From assembly GCF_009792235.1 (NCBI RefSeq), contig NZ_CP046973.1, forward strand, positions 1,116,001 to 1,180,000: a stretch of DNA of 64,000 nucleotides, written 5' to 3'. Positions 18,181 to 26,786 of the stretch are shown here, one piece after another (the stretch's first letter is position 1; every line of letters starts with the position of its first letter). This DNA is from Microcystis aeruginosa FD4 (GTDB lineage: Bacteria > Cyanobacteriota > Cyanobacteriia > Cyanobacteriales > Microcystaceae). The notes beneath the pieces were generated by a model. It worked only from the letters and a program-made list of their open reading frames with translations. It did not search any database and was not told the DNA's origin. The position numbers and the translations under genes are program-made.

Positions 18181-18721
18181 TTGTTAAGAGGTCGAGTCCC
18201 CTGCGCTCTAGTTCCTTTGAGCGAGCGAGCGTGGGTTCTGGTCAAAGCTAGATTTGAACCAGCTTCATCGAGCGAGATCAGCTTTTTCTCGTCTAAGTCC
18301 CGAATTTTATCCTTTGTATTCTTGTCTAAGTTTTTGTACTATTTCTGTCTCTTTTTTTGGCGGGTGTAGAGTTTTTTTTGCGGGTCATTCTCAAGCGTTC
18401 GGCTATTCTTGCCACTGTCGCCACACTTAACAATATACCAGTTCTTTCTAGGAATAGTTCCGATAGTTCGGCTAGAGTTGCGTCATTATTTTTCTCGATT
18501 AACTCACACAGGGCGCTCATCTGTTCTGGCGTGAGTTTTAAATGACGTCCACATCGATAAGTCTTCGGTCGAATATCTCCCGTTTCTCGAGATTGCTTCA
18601 AAAGCTTTTGTACGAAACTTAAGGTTACGCAGAATCTTTTCGCTAATTGTCTTTGAGAGATGGGTTCGTTATAATAACAGTCTAGGATTTTCTGACGGAA
18701 CTCTACTGGATAGGATTTCAT
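18181..18721 (-). pseudogene. IS630 transposase, truncated and frameshifted
   Basis: The first part (131 residues from 18721) is an HTH region: MKSYPVEFRQKILDCYY, QLAKRFCVTLSFVQKLLKQS and RMTRKKNSTPAKK. At an A7 run near 18360 the frame shifts and continues as DEKKLISLDEAGSNLAL then TRTHARS, the start of the IS630 DDE domain. The rest is lost at a head-to-head junction with the IS5 remnant. This is a different IS630 lineage from those at 1756 and 8402, closer to the one at 45387. Confidence 0.82.
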
Positions 18722-18880
18722 TTTTTTGCATTTTAGCTATCGATAACATTATACTTCCTATTTGTGAGAAAGGCTGTCAGTGTGTTTTAGTTTAGCCTAC
18801 CGATGGGCAGGTATTTTAAATACTCGTCACTTCTCACTTGCTGGCAATAGTTCTCGGTAGAGAGGGCAGTATTTATCTAC

Positions 18881-19046
18881 TAAGTATCTAAGCACAATTA
18901 ATTACACATCTAAGCCACTACTCCGTCAGACTTCTGCTGTGATCAGTAAACAGTGAACTGAAAACTCAAATCCGATCCCTAATAGCTGTCTCCCGTCTCG
19001 GAGTCTCGGAGTCTCGACTAGGAAATTAATTTTGCACGACTACTTA
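18881..19046. repeat. dispersed repeat, copy 1 (inverted to 56689-56864)
   Basis: TAAGTATCTAAGCACAATTA through GCACGACTACTTA. The same sequence occurs in the opposite orientation at 56689-56864. It contains a short tandem array of the octamer GAGTCTCG, with about three units here and about four in the other copy. Its right end is the TACTTA target site of the next MITE. Confidence 0.85.
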
Positions 19047-19266
19047 GGGCTTGCTGAATAAATCTAAAAACCTTGTTGGATCAGACTTTTAGACTTTTTT
19101 TCCCTCAAAAAGTGCCAGCCGTTGCGGGGATCGGGGGGAAAATCCCTGGACTTTTTCCCTGAAAATTAGGTAACTGACCACCTGAAAATAGGTAAAACCC
19201 CACACCCCACACCCCACACCCCACACCCCACACCCTGCCCCTAGGAAAAGCTTTTTCAGCAAACCC
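19047..19266. mobile_element. MITE, GGGTTGGCTGAATAAAT family, copy 2
   Basis: Left end GGGCTTGCTGAATAAATC; right end read inward GGGTTTGCTGAAAAAGC. It is flanked by TACTTA on both sides (19041-19046, 19267-19272). It is 220 bp, very similar to copy 1 along its length, including a longer CACCCCACA tandem tract. No gene. Confidence 0.9.
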
Positions 19267-19368
19267 TACTTATTGTGATGGTTTTTTGGTCGAGACGTGG
19301 CCTAAAGTTGAGCAAGGATTAGTCTGTACTTCACCTTTACGAGAAAGGCTGTAATTTTGTCCAACTAC

Positions 19369-20874
19369 CTAACGTTTGCGTTTGAGCAATTTAGAAATGC
19401 GTCGATTGTACCGCAACCAACGCCAAATTTTAATGACCAATTCCTCCACCCATAAAATAATCGCATCTAATCCCTCTAAAATCCGTTCTAAGGGGTGTTT
19501 AACGTAGCCGACGGGGGTTGATTCGGTTTCTAACCATTCTTCGTTAATTGGTTGAATTATCTCCTTCGCATAGCGGGGATCTAATTGGGGTGCGGGGGGG
19601 GATTCTCCCGGAGTAATTTCAGCAGCGGCTGGGGGGATTTTTTGTAAAGATTTATTTTGTTTTTCTTGAATAAAAGCTTTTTTTATGCTATCAGGCTTGG
19701 CTGTAGTCCCTAGGGACTGGGGAAGGGAATTAGCGGGGTTAAGGCGGGGGTTTTCGGAGTCTTGGGGAGAAATCGCCAATATATCGGCGGATTCTAGCCA
19801 AGGTTGCTCGCTGACGGCGGAAAATGTCAGGGATTGGCGAGAGGAAAAGAAGTGATCGATCGCCGCTTGGATGAGTTTGCCGATCGTGAAGGGATCCGCT
19901 TGGGTTTGTTTTTCTAGCCAATCCTGGAGACGTTGCTTGAAGGTGATCAGCAGAGAATTAGGAAGACTTAGGGGATATTTTGCCGATAAAGCGGGGGAAT
20001 CAGCACTATATTCTAAATTATTCTTTTCTTTTGCCCAGAAATGCTCGATCGCCGCATAAATTAACCAATACAGTCGCCAGAGATAGGAGGAATTTTTCTC
20101 CAGATTCGGGGACTGGTTAACGAGATCGGAAGGGGGGTTAGAGGTGTGGCTCAAACTGCCTGGGATTGCGGGGGAGATAGCGAGAAATTTAGTCTCGAAA
20201 ATCGCTAATTTTTCGTCAATGACTTCTAAAATCCCTTGAGAATTTAAATTAGGCAGTGGTAAAGAGGGTGGTGTCGAGGTTTTGACGAGATGGGATTCCT
20301 GGAATAGATTGATGGCGATCGCTATCTGTCCCTGTTGTTCCCAGCGTAGTAGGTTCCAAAACCAACGGATCGGGGGCAAGACAGAATTTTTGTCGGTAAA
20401 ATTTGGTAATAAAGGCGGATATTGAGGATTTAATCGCTTAATTCTCCGTTTTTCGAGGGCGTAGTTAGCCAGTGCCGTCCTAATTTGTTTTTCTATTTGT
20501 CTTTGGGTTTGATTATCGGTGATTTTAACAGTCTGGTGATCGTTAGTGACGAAAACTAAAGCTTGATCCTCTAGATCGGCTGCTATGCCAATAAATGGCG
20601 TTTCTTGGTCGGATAAGCTCTGAAGAAATTCTGCGATCGCATCCGTCCCCTCTTTGCCGGGGGGTGATAATTGTTTCTGGAGGCTGTTCCCCAATTGATT
20701 AGCCGTCACCCGCAGGGATTGTACCAGTAAATAGACGGGATAGATGGCTATTTGCAGGGCAAGAGCGATCGCATTTTGACCGCGACGGGAAACGCGGCCG
20801 AGGTTATCTTTCAGACGGATCAAGCGACGGTTGATCAGGTTGAACAGTCGGCTTTTATAGGGATCGGCAGCCAT
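19369..20874 (-). CDS. conserved cyanobacterial hypothetical protein (501 aa)
   Basis: I do not recognise a named family. The N-terminus (MAADPYKSRLFNLINRRLIR) is basic and is followed by a hydrophobic segment at about 48-68 (NAIALALQIAIYPVYLLVQS), a likely membrane anchor or amphipathic helix. A mixed alpha/beta region follows (VFVTNDHQTVKITDNQTQRQIEKQI). The second half is proline- and serine-rich. Near the C-terminus there is a second amphipathic stretch (LEGLDAIILWVEELVIKIWRWLRYN) and a basic tail. GCGATCGC sites inside the gene suggest a resident core gene. It is transcribed alone, ahead of the tRNA-Glu. Confidence 0.8.
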   Translation of the reverse strand: MAADPYKSRLFNLINRRLIRLKDNLGRVSRRGQNAIALALQIAIYPVYLLVQSLRVTANQLGNSLQKQLSPPGKEGTDAIAEFLQSLSDQETPFIGIAADLEDQALVFVTNDHQTVKITDNQTQRQIEKQIRTALANYALEKRRIKRLNPQYPPLLPNFTDKNSVLPPIRWFWNLLRWEQQGQIAIAINLFQESHLVKTSTPPSLPLPNLNSQGILEVIDEKLAIFETKFLAISPAIPGSLSHTSNPPSDLVNQSPNLEKNSSYLWRLYWLIYAAIEHFWAKEKNNLEYSADSPALSAKYPLSLPNSLLITFKQRLQDWLEKQTQADPFTIGKLIQAAIDHFFSSRQSLTFSAVSEQPWLESADILAISPQDSENPRLNPANSLPQSLGTTAKPDSIKKAFIQEKQNKSLQKIPPAAAEITPGESPPAPQLDPRYAKEIIQPINEEWLETESTPVGYVKHPLERILEGLDAIILWVEELVIKIWRWLRYNRRISKLLKRKR

Positions 20875-21002
20875 GGATTTTGGGCGATAACATCTTCAAT
20901 TACACTATCCTATTGTGCAAGGGCGGGATAAAAAAAATTTTTTGCCAAAACCCTTGACTCCAGGGAAGATTATTGTTATAGTTAAAAAGGTCTGAAATCC
21001 AC

Positions 21003-21075
21003 GCCCCCATCGTCTAGTGGCCTAGGACACCTCCCTTTCACGGAGGCGACAGGGATTCGAATTCCCTTGGGGGTA
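21003..21075 (+). tRNA. tRNA-Glu (UUC)
   Basis: The full cloverleaf is visible. Acceptor GCCCCCA pairs with TGGGGGT plus discriminator A; the anticodon stem CCTCC/GGAGG frames a loop containing TTC; the T arm is AGGGATTCGAATTCCCT. It is 73 nt with no encoded CCA. In cyanobacteria this tRNA also supplies glutamate for tetrapyrrole (chlorophyll, phycobilin) synthesis. Confidence 0.96.
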
Positions 21076-21095
21076 TGAAAAGAAGGTCAGAGGTG

Positions 21096-22445
21096 TCAAG
21101 CTTCTGACCTTTCGGTTTTTTTCTGCCGTTGATGGCTTTTTGGTAGGGTGACGGTGAAGATTGTTCCTCGATCGATCTGACTTTCGACGCTAATTTGTCC
21201 ATGATGACTGAGGGTAATCGCTAAAGCGATCGCTAATCCTAATCCTGTTCCCCCGGAAGTGGCGGAATTTTGTCGTGCGGGATCGAGACGATAAAAGCGA
21301 TCGAAAATATGGGACAAAGCAGCCTCGGGAATCCCGATTCCGTTATCTTTGACGCGTACCAGTAACACCGATTGTCGATCGCGTTTACTTTTTTCCAATT
21401 CCACTGCTACATTTTTAGGCTCAGATTCGGGCAAAAAAGCGTGTTTTAGGGCATTAGAAATTAAATTTGTGAATAAACGAGCTAATTGATCCCAATCTCC
21501 CTGCATAGTAAACATTTCATCGCTATAGGAAAAATCCTCTTGGTCCGGTTCCACAATCGACAAAGAAAGGCAAATTCCCTGCTTATCGGCGATTAAACGC
21601 TGTTCTTCCACCACTTCCATCAATAAAGCATCCAAAGGTACAGCTTGCTCGATCGGTTGGACGATGCCACTATCGGAACGGGCTAAAAAAAGCAGATCAT
21701 TGACTAAATTGCCCAATCTTTCCGTTAAACGCTCGATCACCCGCAAGCGTTGATGGCCAGTTTGGGGATAAGCGATCGCCATTTGCACGTTAGTTTGGAT
21801 AGTGGCGATCGGATTGCGTAATTCATGGGAAGCGTCGGCGGTAAATTGTTTTAAACTCTGATAGGACTCTTTTACTGGTTGAATGGCTAAACCGGACAAA
21901 AACCAACCAATCCCGGCGACACTAGCAATCATCAGGCAAATTCCAACGATTAAATCCAATAATAGCTGTCTAATCGGTTTTGTCACCTCAAACCAAGGAT
22001 GACTTACCCGCAGATATCCCAAAACATAATGACCGATTTCCACCCTTTCGGTTATTTGTCGCAGCAGACGATCATCGGATAAGCGAATAGTTTCCCCCTG
22101 ACGGTGGGGATGCAGGGGAATATCTAAGGATTCGGCCAGAGTTGACCAAACTAGATTACCTTGGGGATCGAACCATTCCAAATCTATATGATCGTCCTCC
22201 ACGGATTTACCCTGACTGGGAAAACTTGCGAGGGGATCGACGCGATAACGTCCTTGGTCCGGGGGAATCGATTCAATCACGAGGGAACGATTTACCACCT
22301 CAATGATGTGTTTGAGGGTATCATCAATGCGATCCACTAGGGTATGGCGCACATAAAAATACATTCCCGTAGCGAGAAAAAGCAGTAATATGGCAGTGAC
22401 AACAGTGTACCATAAGGCTAAACGGCGGCGAGTGGCTTGGAACAC
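21096..22445 (-). CDS. two-component sensor histidine kinase
   Basis: A membrane kinase of 449 residues. It has a first membrane helix at about 11-30 (WYTVVTAILLLFLATGMYFY), a periplasmic sensor region of about 130 residues, and a second helix at about 168-190 (LIVGICLMIASVAGIGWFLSG). The HisKA domain with H-box FTADASHELRNPIA follows, then the ATP-binding domain: N-box LFTNLISNALKHA, G1 VKDNGIGIP, F-box FDRFYRLD, G2 GGTGLGLAIA. It should autophosphorylate on the H-box His and pass phosphate to a response regulator. No response regulator gene lies beside it, so the partner and signal are unknown. It is convergent with the tRNA-Glu. Confidence 0.93.
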   Translation of the reverse strand: MFQATRRRLALWYTVVTAILLLFLATGMYFYVRHTLVDRIDDTLKHIIEVVNRSLVIESIPPDQGRYRVDPLASFPSQGKSVEDDHIDLEWFDPQGNLVWSTLAESLDIPLHPHRQGETIRLSDDRLLRQITERVEIGHYVLGYLRVSHPWFEVTKPIRQLLLDLIVGICLMIASVAGIGWFLSGLAIQPVKESYQSLKQFTADASHELRNPIATIQTNVQMAIAYPQTGHQRLRVIERLTERLGNLVNDLLFLARSDSGIVQPIEQAVPLDALLMEVVEEQRLIADKQGICLSLSIVEPDQEDFSYSDEMFTMQGDWDQLARLFTNLISNALKHAFLPESEPKNVAVELEKSKRDRQSVLLVRVKDNGIGIPEAALSHIFDRFYRLDPARQNSATSGGTGLGLAIALAITLSHHGQISVESQIDRGTIFTVTLPKSHQRQKKTERSEA

Positions 22446-22765
22446 CGATAATCTATTGATTGGCTAGAGATTTTTAGAGCAATGTATCGTATTTTACAGC
22501 TTATTTGCTCGGTTTAATAGTGGAGAATAAATTATTTTTAGCTATAGGGAAAAACTGGCGGTTGCCAAGAATAGCTAGACTTGAAGGCTCATAGTCCTTA
22601 AAAATTGCTGCTAACAAAAGTATTTTTAGATACATTCTTGCCAATAATTGTTTGAGTAGAACTACAAAAGCAGCCAAAGTGAATTATATTTAACCCTAGG
22701 GTAACAAGGCTGACAGGAACGGCTAAAAATATTTTTGAGCTTATTTGAATTAATAACAACTATCA
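22446..22765. other. intergenic region, divergent promoters expected
   Basis: About 320 bp between the divergent kinase and EVE genes. No reading frame, RNA or repeat recognised. Promoters for both genes should lie here. Confidence 0.4.
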
Positions 22766-23239
22766 ATGATGAATTTAAATTATTGGTTAATGAAATCGGA
22801 ACCCGATGTCTATAGTATCGGGGATTTAAAAAAAGATGGTCAAACTATTTGGGAGGGAGTGCGAAATTATCAGGCCCGCAATTTTCTCCGTCAGATGAAA
22901 CGGGGAGATTTGGCTTTTTTTTATCATTCTAATACGACCCCGCCCGGGATTGTCGGCTTGATGCGCGTAGTGGAAACTGATATGATCGATCCCACACAAT
23001 TCGATCCCGATAGTCCCTACTATGATTCTAAATCCTCTCCAGATTCCCCGCGCTGGTGGACGGTTAAAGTTGAGTTTGATCGCCTTTTTCCCCAACTGCT
23101 GCCCCTGGGAATTTTAAAACAAAATTTTACCGCCGATGAATTATTATTAGTAAGGACAGGAAATCGTCTGTCAGTGATGCCTGTCAATCAAGCGATCGCA
23201 ACAAAAATTCTCGCTTTAGTCGCTCGTCAAGGAGTATAA
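22766..23239 (+). CDS. EVE domain-containing protein
   Basis: A protein of 157 residues, almost entirely one EVE domain (PUA-like). The family hallmarks are YWLMKSEPDVYSI at the start, WEGVRNYQARNFLRQM, and GDLAFFYHSN...PGIVGLMRV. EVE domains bind modified bases in RNA or DNA and this form resembles thymocyte nuclear protein 1. The substrate here is unknown. It starts with ATGATG, so the true start could be 3 bp later. The stop is 3 bp from the prohibitin gene start, so the two are probably co-transcribed. Confidence 0.92.
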   Translation: MMNLNYWLMKSEPDVYSIGDLKKDGQTIWEGVRNYQARNFLRQMKRGDLAFFYHSNTTPPGIVGLMRVVETDMIDPTQFDPDSPYYDSKSSPDSPRWWTVKVEFDRLFPQLLPLGILKQNFTADELLLVRTGNRLSVMPVNQAIATKILALVARQGV

Positions 23240-23242
23240 ACT

Positions 23243-24097
23243 GTGAACCAGAAAGATGCTATTAATTTACTTTCCCTGATTGGGGGATTATTGGCCACTA
23301 TTGTCATTTTAGCGGCTTTTAATGCCTATGTGATTATCACCCCTGGACAAGCGGGGGTTTTAAGTGTTTTAGGAAAGGCTAAAGACGGGGTTTTATTGGA
23401 GGGATTGCACTTTAAACCTCCCTTTGTTTCTAGTGTCGATATCTACGATGTTACGGTGCAAAAATTTGAAGTTCCTGCCCAAAGTTCCACTAAAGATTTA
23501 CAGGATCTATCCGCTAGTTTTGCAATTAATTTTCGTCTCGATCCGACGCAGGTAGTGGCCATTAGAAGAACCCAAGGAACCTTACAAAATATTGTGGCTA
23601 AAATTATCGCCCCTCAAACCCAAGAATCCTTTAAAATTGCCGCCGCTAAAAGAACCGTAGAGGAGGCAATTACCCGACGCAGTGAATTAAAAGAAGACTT
23701 TGATAATGCCCTATCAACTCGGTTAGAAAAGTATGGTATTCTAGTCTTAGATACCAGTGTGGTAGATTTGAATTTTTCTCCGGAATTTGCTCGGGCCGTC
23801 GAAGATAAGCAAATCGCAGAACAACGCGCCCAAAGAGCCGTTTATATCACCCAAGAAGCAGAACAACAGGCCCAAGCAGAAATTAATCGCGCTAAAGGGA
23901 AAGCTGAGGCACAAAGACTGTTAGCAGAAACTTTAAAAGAACAGGGAGGAGGATTGGTTTTACAGAAAGAAGCGATCGAAGCTTGGCGCGAAGGTGGGGC
24001 GCAAATGCCCCGGGTTTTAGTCATGGATGGAGCGGGAAAAAATAGCGTACCATTTTTATTTAATTATAGTGATTCTTTTCTGGAAAATTCCCCCTAA
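23243..24097 (+). CDS. prohibitin family (SPFH domain) protein
   Basis: A protein of 284 residues with an N-terminal membrane anchor (about 8-32, LLSLIGGLLATIVILAAFNA), then the SPFH/Band 7 domain (VIITPGQAGVLSVLGKAKDG ... LEGLHFKPPFVSSV). A long coiled coil rich in Glu, Ala and Gln follows (EDKQIAEQRAQRAVYITQEA, EINRAKGKAEAQRLLAETL). This is the prohibitin architecture: ring-forming membrane scaffold proteins, in cyanobacteria found in thylakoid or plasma membrane. The start GTG or ATG choice is constrained by only 3 bp from the upstream EVE stop; the encoded start is GTG (23243). Confidence 0.93.
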   Translation: MNQKDAINLLSLIGGLLATIVILAAFNAYVIITPGQAGVLSVLGKAKDGVLLEGLHFKPPFVSSVDIYDVTVQKFEVPAQSSTKDLQDLSASFAINFRLDPTQVVAIRRTQGTLQNIVAKIIAPQTQESFKIAAAKRTVEEAITRRSELKEDFDNALSTRLEKYGILVLDTSVVDLNFSPEFARAVEDKQIAEQRAQRAVYITQEAEQQAQAEINRAKGKAEAQRLLAETLKEQGGGLVLQKEAIEAWREGGAQMPRVLVMDGAGKNSVPFLFNYSDSFLENSP

Positions 24098-24118
24098 ATT
24101 CCGGTCTATTTAGCTGCA

Positions 24119-24328
24119 TTATTTTCTCAAGATATAGCCTTTCCCATCAAGAGCAAGTGTCACCCAAATTTGGTATCGACGACCGGCGATCGGCTCCCGA
24201 AAACGAAAACTTTGTACCTCACCATTAAGATAACTGTTATCAGTTTTGTTGAGAAATGTGTAGAGTTGGAGCCGACCCTTGACTGGAACCCAAGCTCTCG
24301 TGATAACTTGTAAAGGAGTTATCGACAA
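24119..24328 (-). CDS. small hypothetical protein (69 aa)
   Basis: An unrecognised protein, MSITPLQVITRAWVPVKG to GKGYILRK. It is predicted to be soluble and beta-rich. It is convergent with the prohibitin gene. A 31-base stretch of it (around NGEVQSFRFRE) recurs with about 28 matches at 60005-60045, also on the minus strand (YGEVGSFRFGE). The gene or part of it has therefore been copied in this genome. Confidence 0.5.
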   Translation of the reverse strand: MSITPLQVITRAWVPVKGRLQLYTFLNKTDNSYLNGEVQSFRFREPIAGRRYQIWVTLALDGKGYILRK

Positions 24329-24363
24329 GACACCATCAGCTAGACAACCCTTCCAGTTTCTCT

Positions 24364-24549
24364 ATGTTTCATCCTAACCAATCGGAAACCCGTGAAGATA
24401 TCCGCGAGTATGTAGCTCAACTACAACTTCACATGGCTTTACAAGCTCGTAATCTCGTTCCCAGTCTGACTAATACTAGCGATAGTCGCGAGAAACTGCT
24501 GCAGGATACCCAAGCAACCATCGAAAAAATCGTTTCCCGTCATTTCTAG
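24364..24549 (+). CDS. small hypothetical protein (61 aa)
   Basis: Helical and charged, MFHPNQSETREDIREYVAQL to IEKIVSRHF. I recognise no domain. The frame uses codons like those of the neighbouring core genes and stands divergent from the 69-residue gene with 35 bp between them. Confidence 0.6.
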   Translation: MFHPNQSETREDIREYVAQLQLHMALQARNLVPSLTNTSDSREKLLQDTQATIEKIVSRHF

Positions 24550-24947
24550 TTGACTGATTTTACCATAGTCATTTGAGCCGCAGGACAGGCAATACAATTG
24601 CCACTGCGCCAAGGGATTATTGACTTAAATCTATAATATGCCAGCAATTTTTGGCTTTTCTGGTTTCCCTGTGGAAACGAGGTCTATACTGGTAGTTTCT
24701 TCGGCAAAATAGTCCTAAAAGTCTTGCCGAGTAAGCATTTCTAGATTCCATAAGCAAAAATTATCAAACAAACGGGAGAATATCCCAATTTTTTTCATTA
24801 TTAACCACTTGACAAAGTGGCCACTGCTGTGGTATTGATTTAGGATAGGAAGTTTTCGGGAGTCAGTCGTCGGTCGTTAATACCAAATTAGCCTACACTT
24901 CATCTTGATAAGAAAGGCTACATTTTTTGCAGCTTCTTAGGGAAATT
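24550..24947. other. intergenic region with a decayed MITE
   Basis: About 400 bp upstream of the J-domain gene. Apart from the decayed ISL3-type MITE at 24653-24785 I see no gene. TACACTTCATCTTGATAAGA lies just upstream of the J-domain gene. Confidence 0.4.
24653..24785. mobile_element. decayed ISL3-type MITE
   Basis: The sequence GGCTTTTCTGG ... GGAAACGAGGTCTATACTG ... AAAATAGTCCTAAAAGTCTTG ... TTCCATAAGCAAAAATTATCA matches the reverse complement of the MITE at 10199-10330 along its whole length. The right terminus is mutated and no target duplication is visible. Confidence 0.8.
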
Positions 24948-25550
24948 ATGACCACTAATCCTCTTAACTCGCTCATTTTAGAGCAGATTAGTCATATCTG
25001 TGAGCAATACTCGATCGAAAGTGGTATTCTCGAAGATTTTGCCGATTTTGTCATCAAAAACCACCGTAAAAAGTCTCCCAAACCATCGTTAACTAAATCA
25101 AAAACTACAGCCACCACCACCACAGGCCCAAAAGTTAAACCTTTAACTCTAACGCAACTTAAACAGGCAGTTTATGCCTATTTTGAGGTTAGTAATACCA
25201 CAGAATTAAAAAAATCTAGTATGTTTCAAATGGCTACTAGAGCCTTTGATAATATCAATTTATCTCAGCGAGAAAGTTGGGAGGTTATCTACAGGAAATA
25301 TATCGGTATTCTTCCCGAAGAAGATTACGAACAGGGTAAAGATTGTATCAACGGTATCAATATTTTTAAATATTTTCGTCCCTATCGTGTTTTCGATCTT
25401 GATCCAAATACTGCCAGCAAGGAAGACATTAAAAATGCCTATTATCGTCTTTCTAAGATCTATCATCCCGATAACCAAGAAACAGGAAACTCTCACATCT
25501 TTGATCGTTTGACTGTGATGTATAAGTCTATCACCACGGAGATAAAATAA
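24948..25550 (+). CDS. J-domain protein, C-terminal J domain
   Basis: About 200 residues from MTTNPLNSLILEQIS. A low-complexity Ser/Thr/Lys linker (about 50-70) follows, then a conserved block (KPLTLTQLKQAVYAYFEVS), then a C-terminal J domain (YRVFDLDPNTASKEDIKNAY, YRLSKIYHPDNQETG) with the HPD triad. J domains stimulate Hsp70 ATPase, so this may recruit DnaK to a specific client. I chose the internal ATG at 24948; an upstream TTG would add 7 residues. The stop codon is separated by 2 bp from the next gene, an HNH-type protein, so the two form an operon. The pair is AT-richer than its neighbours. Confidence 0.8.
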   Translation: MTTNPLNSLILEQISHICEQYSIESGILEDFADFVIKNHRKKSPKPSLTKSKTTATTTTGPKVKPLTLTQLKQAVYAYFEVSNTTELKKSSMFQMATRAFDNINLSQRESWEVIYRKYIGILPEEDYEQGKDCINGINIFKYFRPYRVFDLDPNTASKEDIKNAYYRLSKIYHPDNQETGNSHIFDRLTVMYKSITTEIK

Positions 25551-25552
25551 TT

Positions 25553-26554
25553 ATGCCTCGCAAAAAAGAAAATTTTCCTATCAGAGAAGCTGAACTAATT
25601 CAATGGCTTTCTATTTCTCATAAGAGATTGGATGAAATCGTTAGCTTTTTTGATGCTGATCCTAATGATGATTGGGATTTAGTTGAGGGTGACGATTATC
25701 AATTTGTCAATAAGGAGAAGAAACTCCGTAACTTTTCCCCTAAAGGTGCTTTTAAAATTGCTTCCTATATCGAGAAGAATGAAAAGCGAGGAATTTTCTA
25801 CAAATTTAAAGAATTTTTTACTAAGCACGATCAAAAAATTCGTCGCTCTTTGGCACGAAAATCAATTTTTGCTGAACTCACTGACTCTGGCGAAATTCAA
25901 GTTTATCAAGGAGTGGCTATGATTCATAAACAGAGTTTACGGCGAATTTTAGAAACTAATGGCAGCAAGCTAAATAAAACCGTGAATCATCTTCAGCAAA
26001 GAACTGATAAACCTCTAGAATTAGGAGTAGATTTTTACGAAGATGAAAAAAGAGAGTTTTGGTTCTCTGAAAGTGGAATAGTGATGATTTCTAAGTCCAT
26101 GAGTGAAACTTTGACGAATAAATCGCGCCAAGAAATGTGTAAAATGATTGCCATGGAGTTTCCTCTTGCCTTTAAAGAAATTCAGGAACATCTAGATGAC
26201 GATACCAAACAAAAAATCGAGATTGAAAAGGCTAAAAAACGAGCTAAAACTAGAGATAAAAACACTTGTCAGGTGACAGGGCAAAAACCGGATAAAGATG
26301 TAAAATTTAATCTCGCCGTCCATCATCTTTACTCTGTCCAGAAATATCCCCATCTAGCGACATTCGATCTGAATTTGGTGACTATTAAAGAAGAAATTCA
26401 CCAAGAATTTCACGGTAATTTAGGGGGATTTGATAAACCTTGTACAATCGAGGATTTTATCCAATTCTTGCACATTTACTATCCCGAACATGAAGGTAAT
26501 TTAGCCTTAAAACTTCAGAAAACTAAGAAAAAACTGGAAAAATTAGCTAAATAA
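25553..26554 (+). CDS. HNH-type nuclease-like protein (333 aa)
   Basis: The N-terminal two thirds have no family I can name with certainty. A stretch there, DDYQFVNKEKKLRNFSPKGA, resembles phage antirepressor-like modules, with FSPKGAFKIASYIE typical of them. The C-terminal region (about 235-290) carries an HNH-like signature: KRAKTRDKNTCQVTGQKPD, then LAVHHLYSVQKYPHLATFDL and NLVTIKEEIHQEFH. It has the paired His and the Asn expected of a beta-beta-alpha metal nuclease, but only one clear Cys, so the zinc-stabilising cysteines are incomplete. It follows the J-domain gene by 2 bp. The likely role is a DNA-acting enzyme in an accessory two-gene cassette; function not established. Confidence 0.72.
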   Translation: MPRKKENFPIREAELIQWLSISHKRLDEIVSFFDADPNDDWDLVEGDDYQFVNKEKKLRNFSPKGAFKIASYIEKNEKRGIFYKFKEFFTKHDQKIRRSLARKSIFAELTDSGEIQVYQGVAMIHKQSLRRILETNGSKLNKTVNHLQQRTDKPLELGVDFYEDEKREFWFSESGIVMISKSMSETLTNKSRQEMCKMIAMEFPLAFKEIQEHLDDDTKQKIEIEKAKKRAKTRDKNTCQVTGQKPDKDVKFNLAVHHLYSVQKYPHLATFDLNLVTIKEEIHQEFHGNLGGFDKPCTIEDFIQFLHIYYPEHEGNLALKLQKTKKKLEKLAK

Positions 26555-26602
26555 TCATTCAATTTCCGGGGGTGAATAGCTCCAAAGTGATTATCCATTT
26601 TT

Positions 26603-26719
26603 TTAGGGAAAGAACGACCAAATTTCATCCCGATCGATAATTAATTTATCTTGAGGTTTTGCCAAAACCCCGATCTGACGAGGAACAGCCGCATCTAAAT
26701 CATTGGCAACTATTGTCAA
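26603..26719 (-). pseudogene. possible 3' gene remnant (38 codons)
   Basis: The minus strand reads VANDLDAAVPRQIGVLAKP then QDKLIIDRDEIWSFFP and stop. It has good codon usage but no ATG. This looks like the tail of a real protein that I do not recognise. Confidence 0.3.
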
Positions 26720-26786
26720 CTCCGCCCATAGTATATATGATAGTTGAACTCTAATTTAGGATCTAGCTGGGTCTAGAGAGGATAAT

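Noticed and set aside
17404..19266. The CACCCCACA-rich tracts as independent satellite DNA
   Set aside because: They are internal parts of the two MITE copies, which share them.
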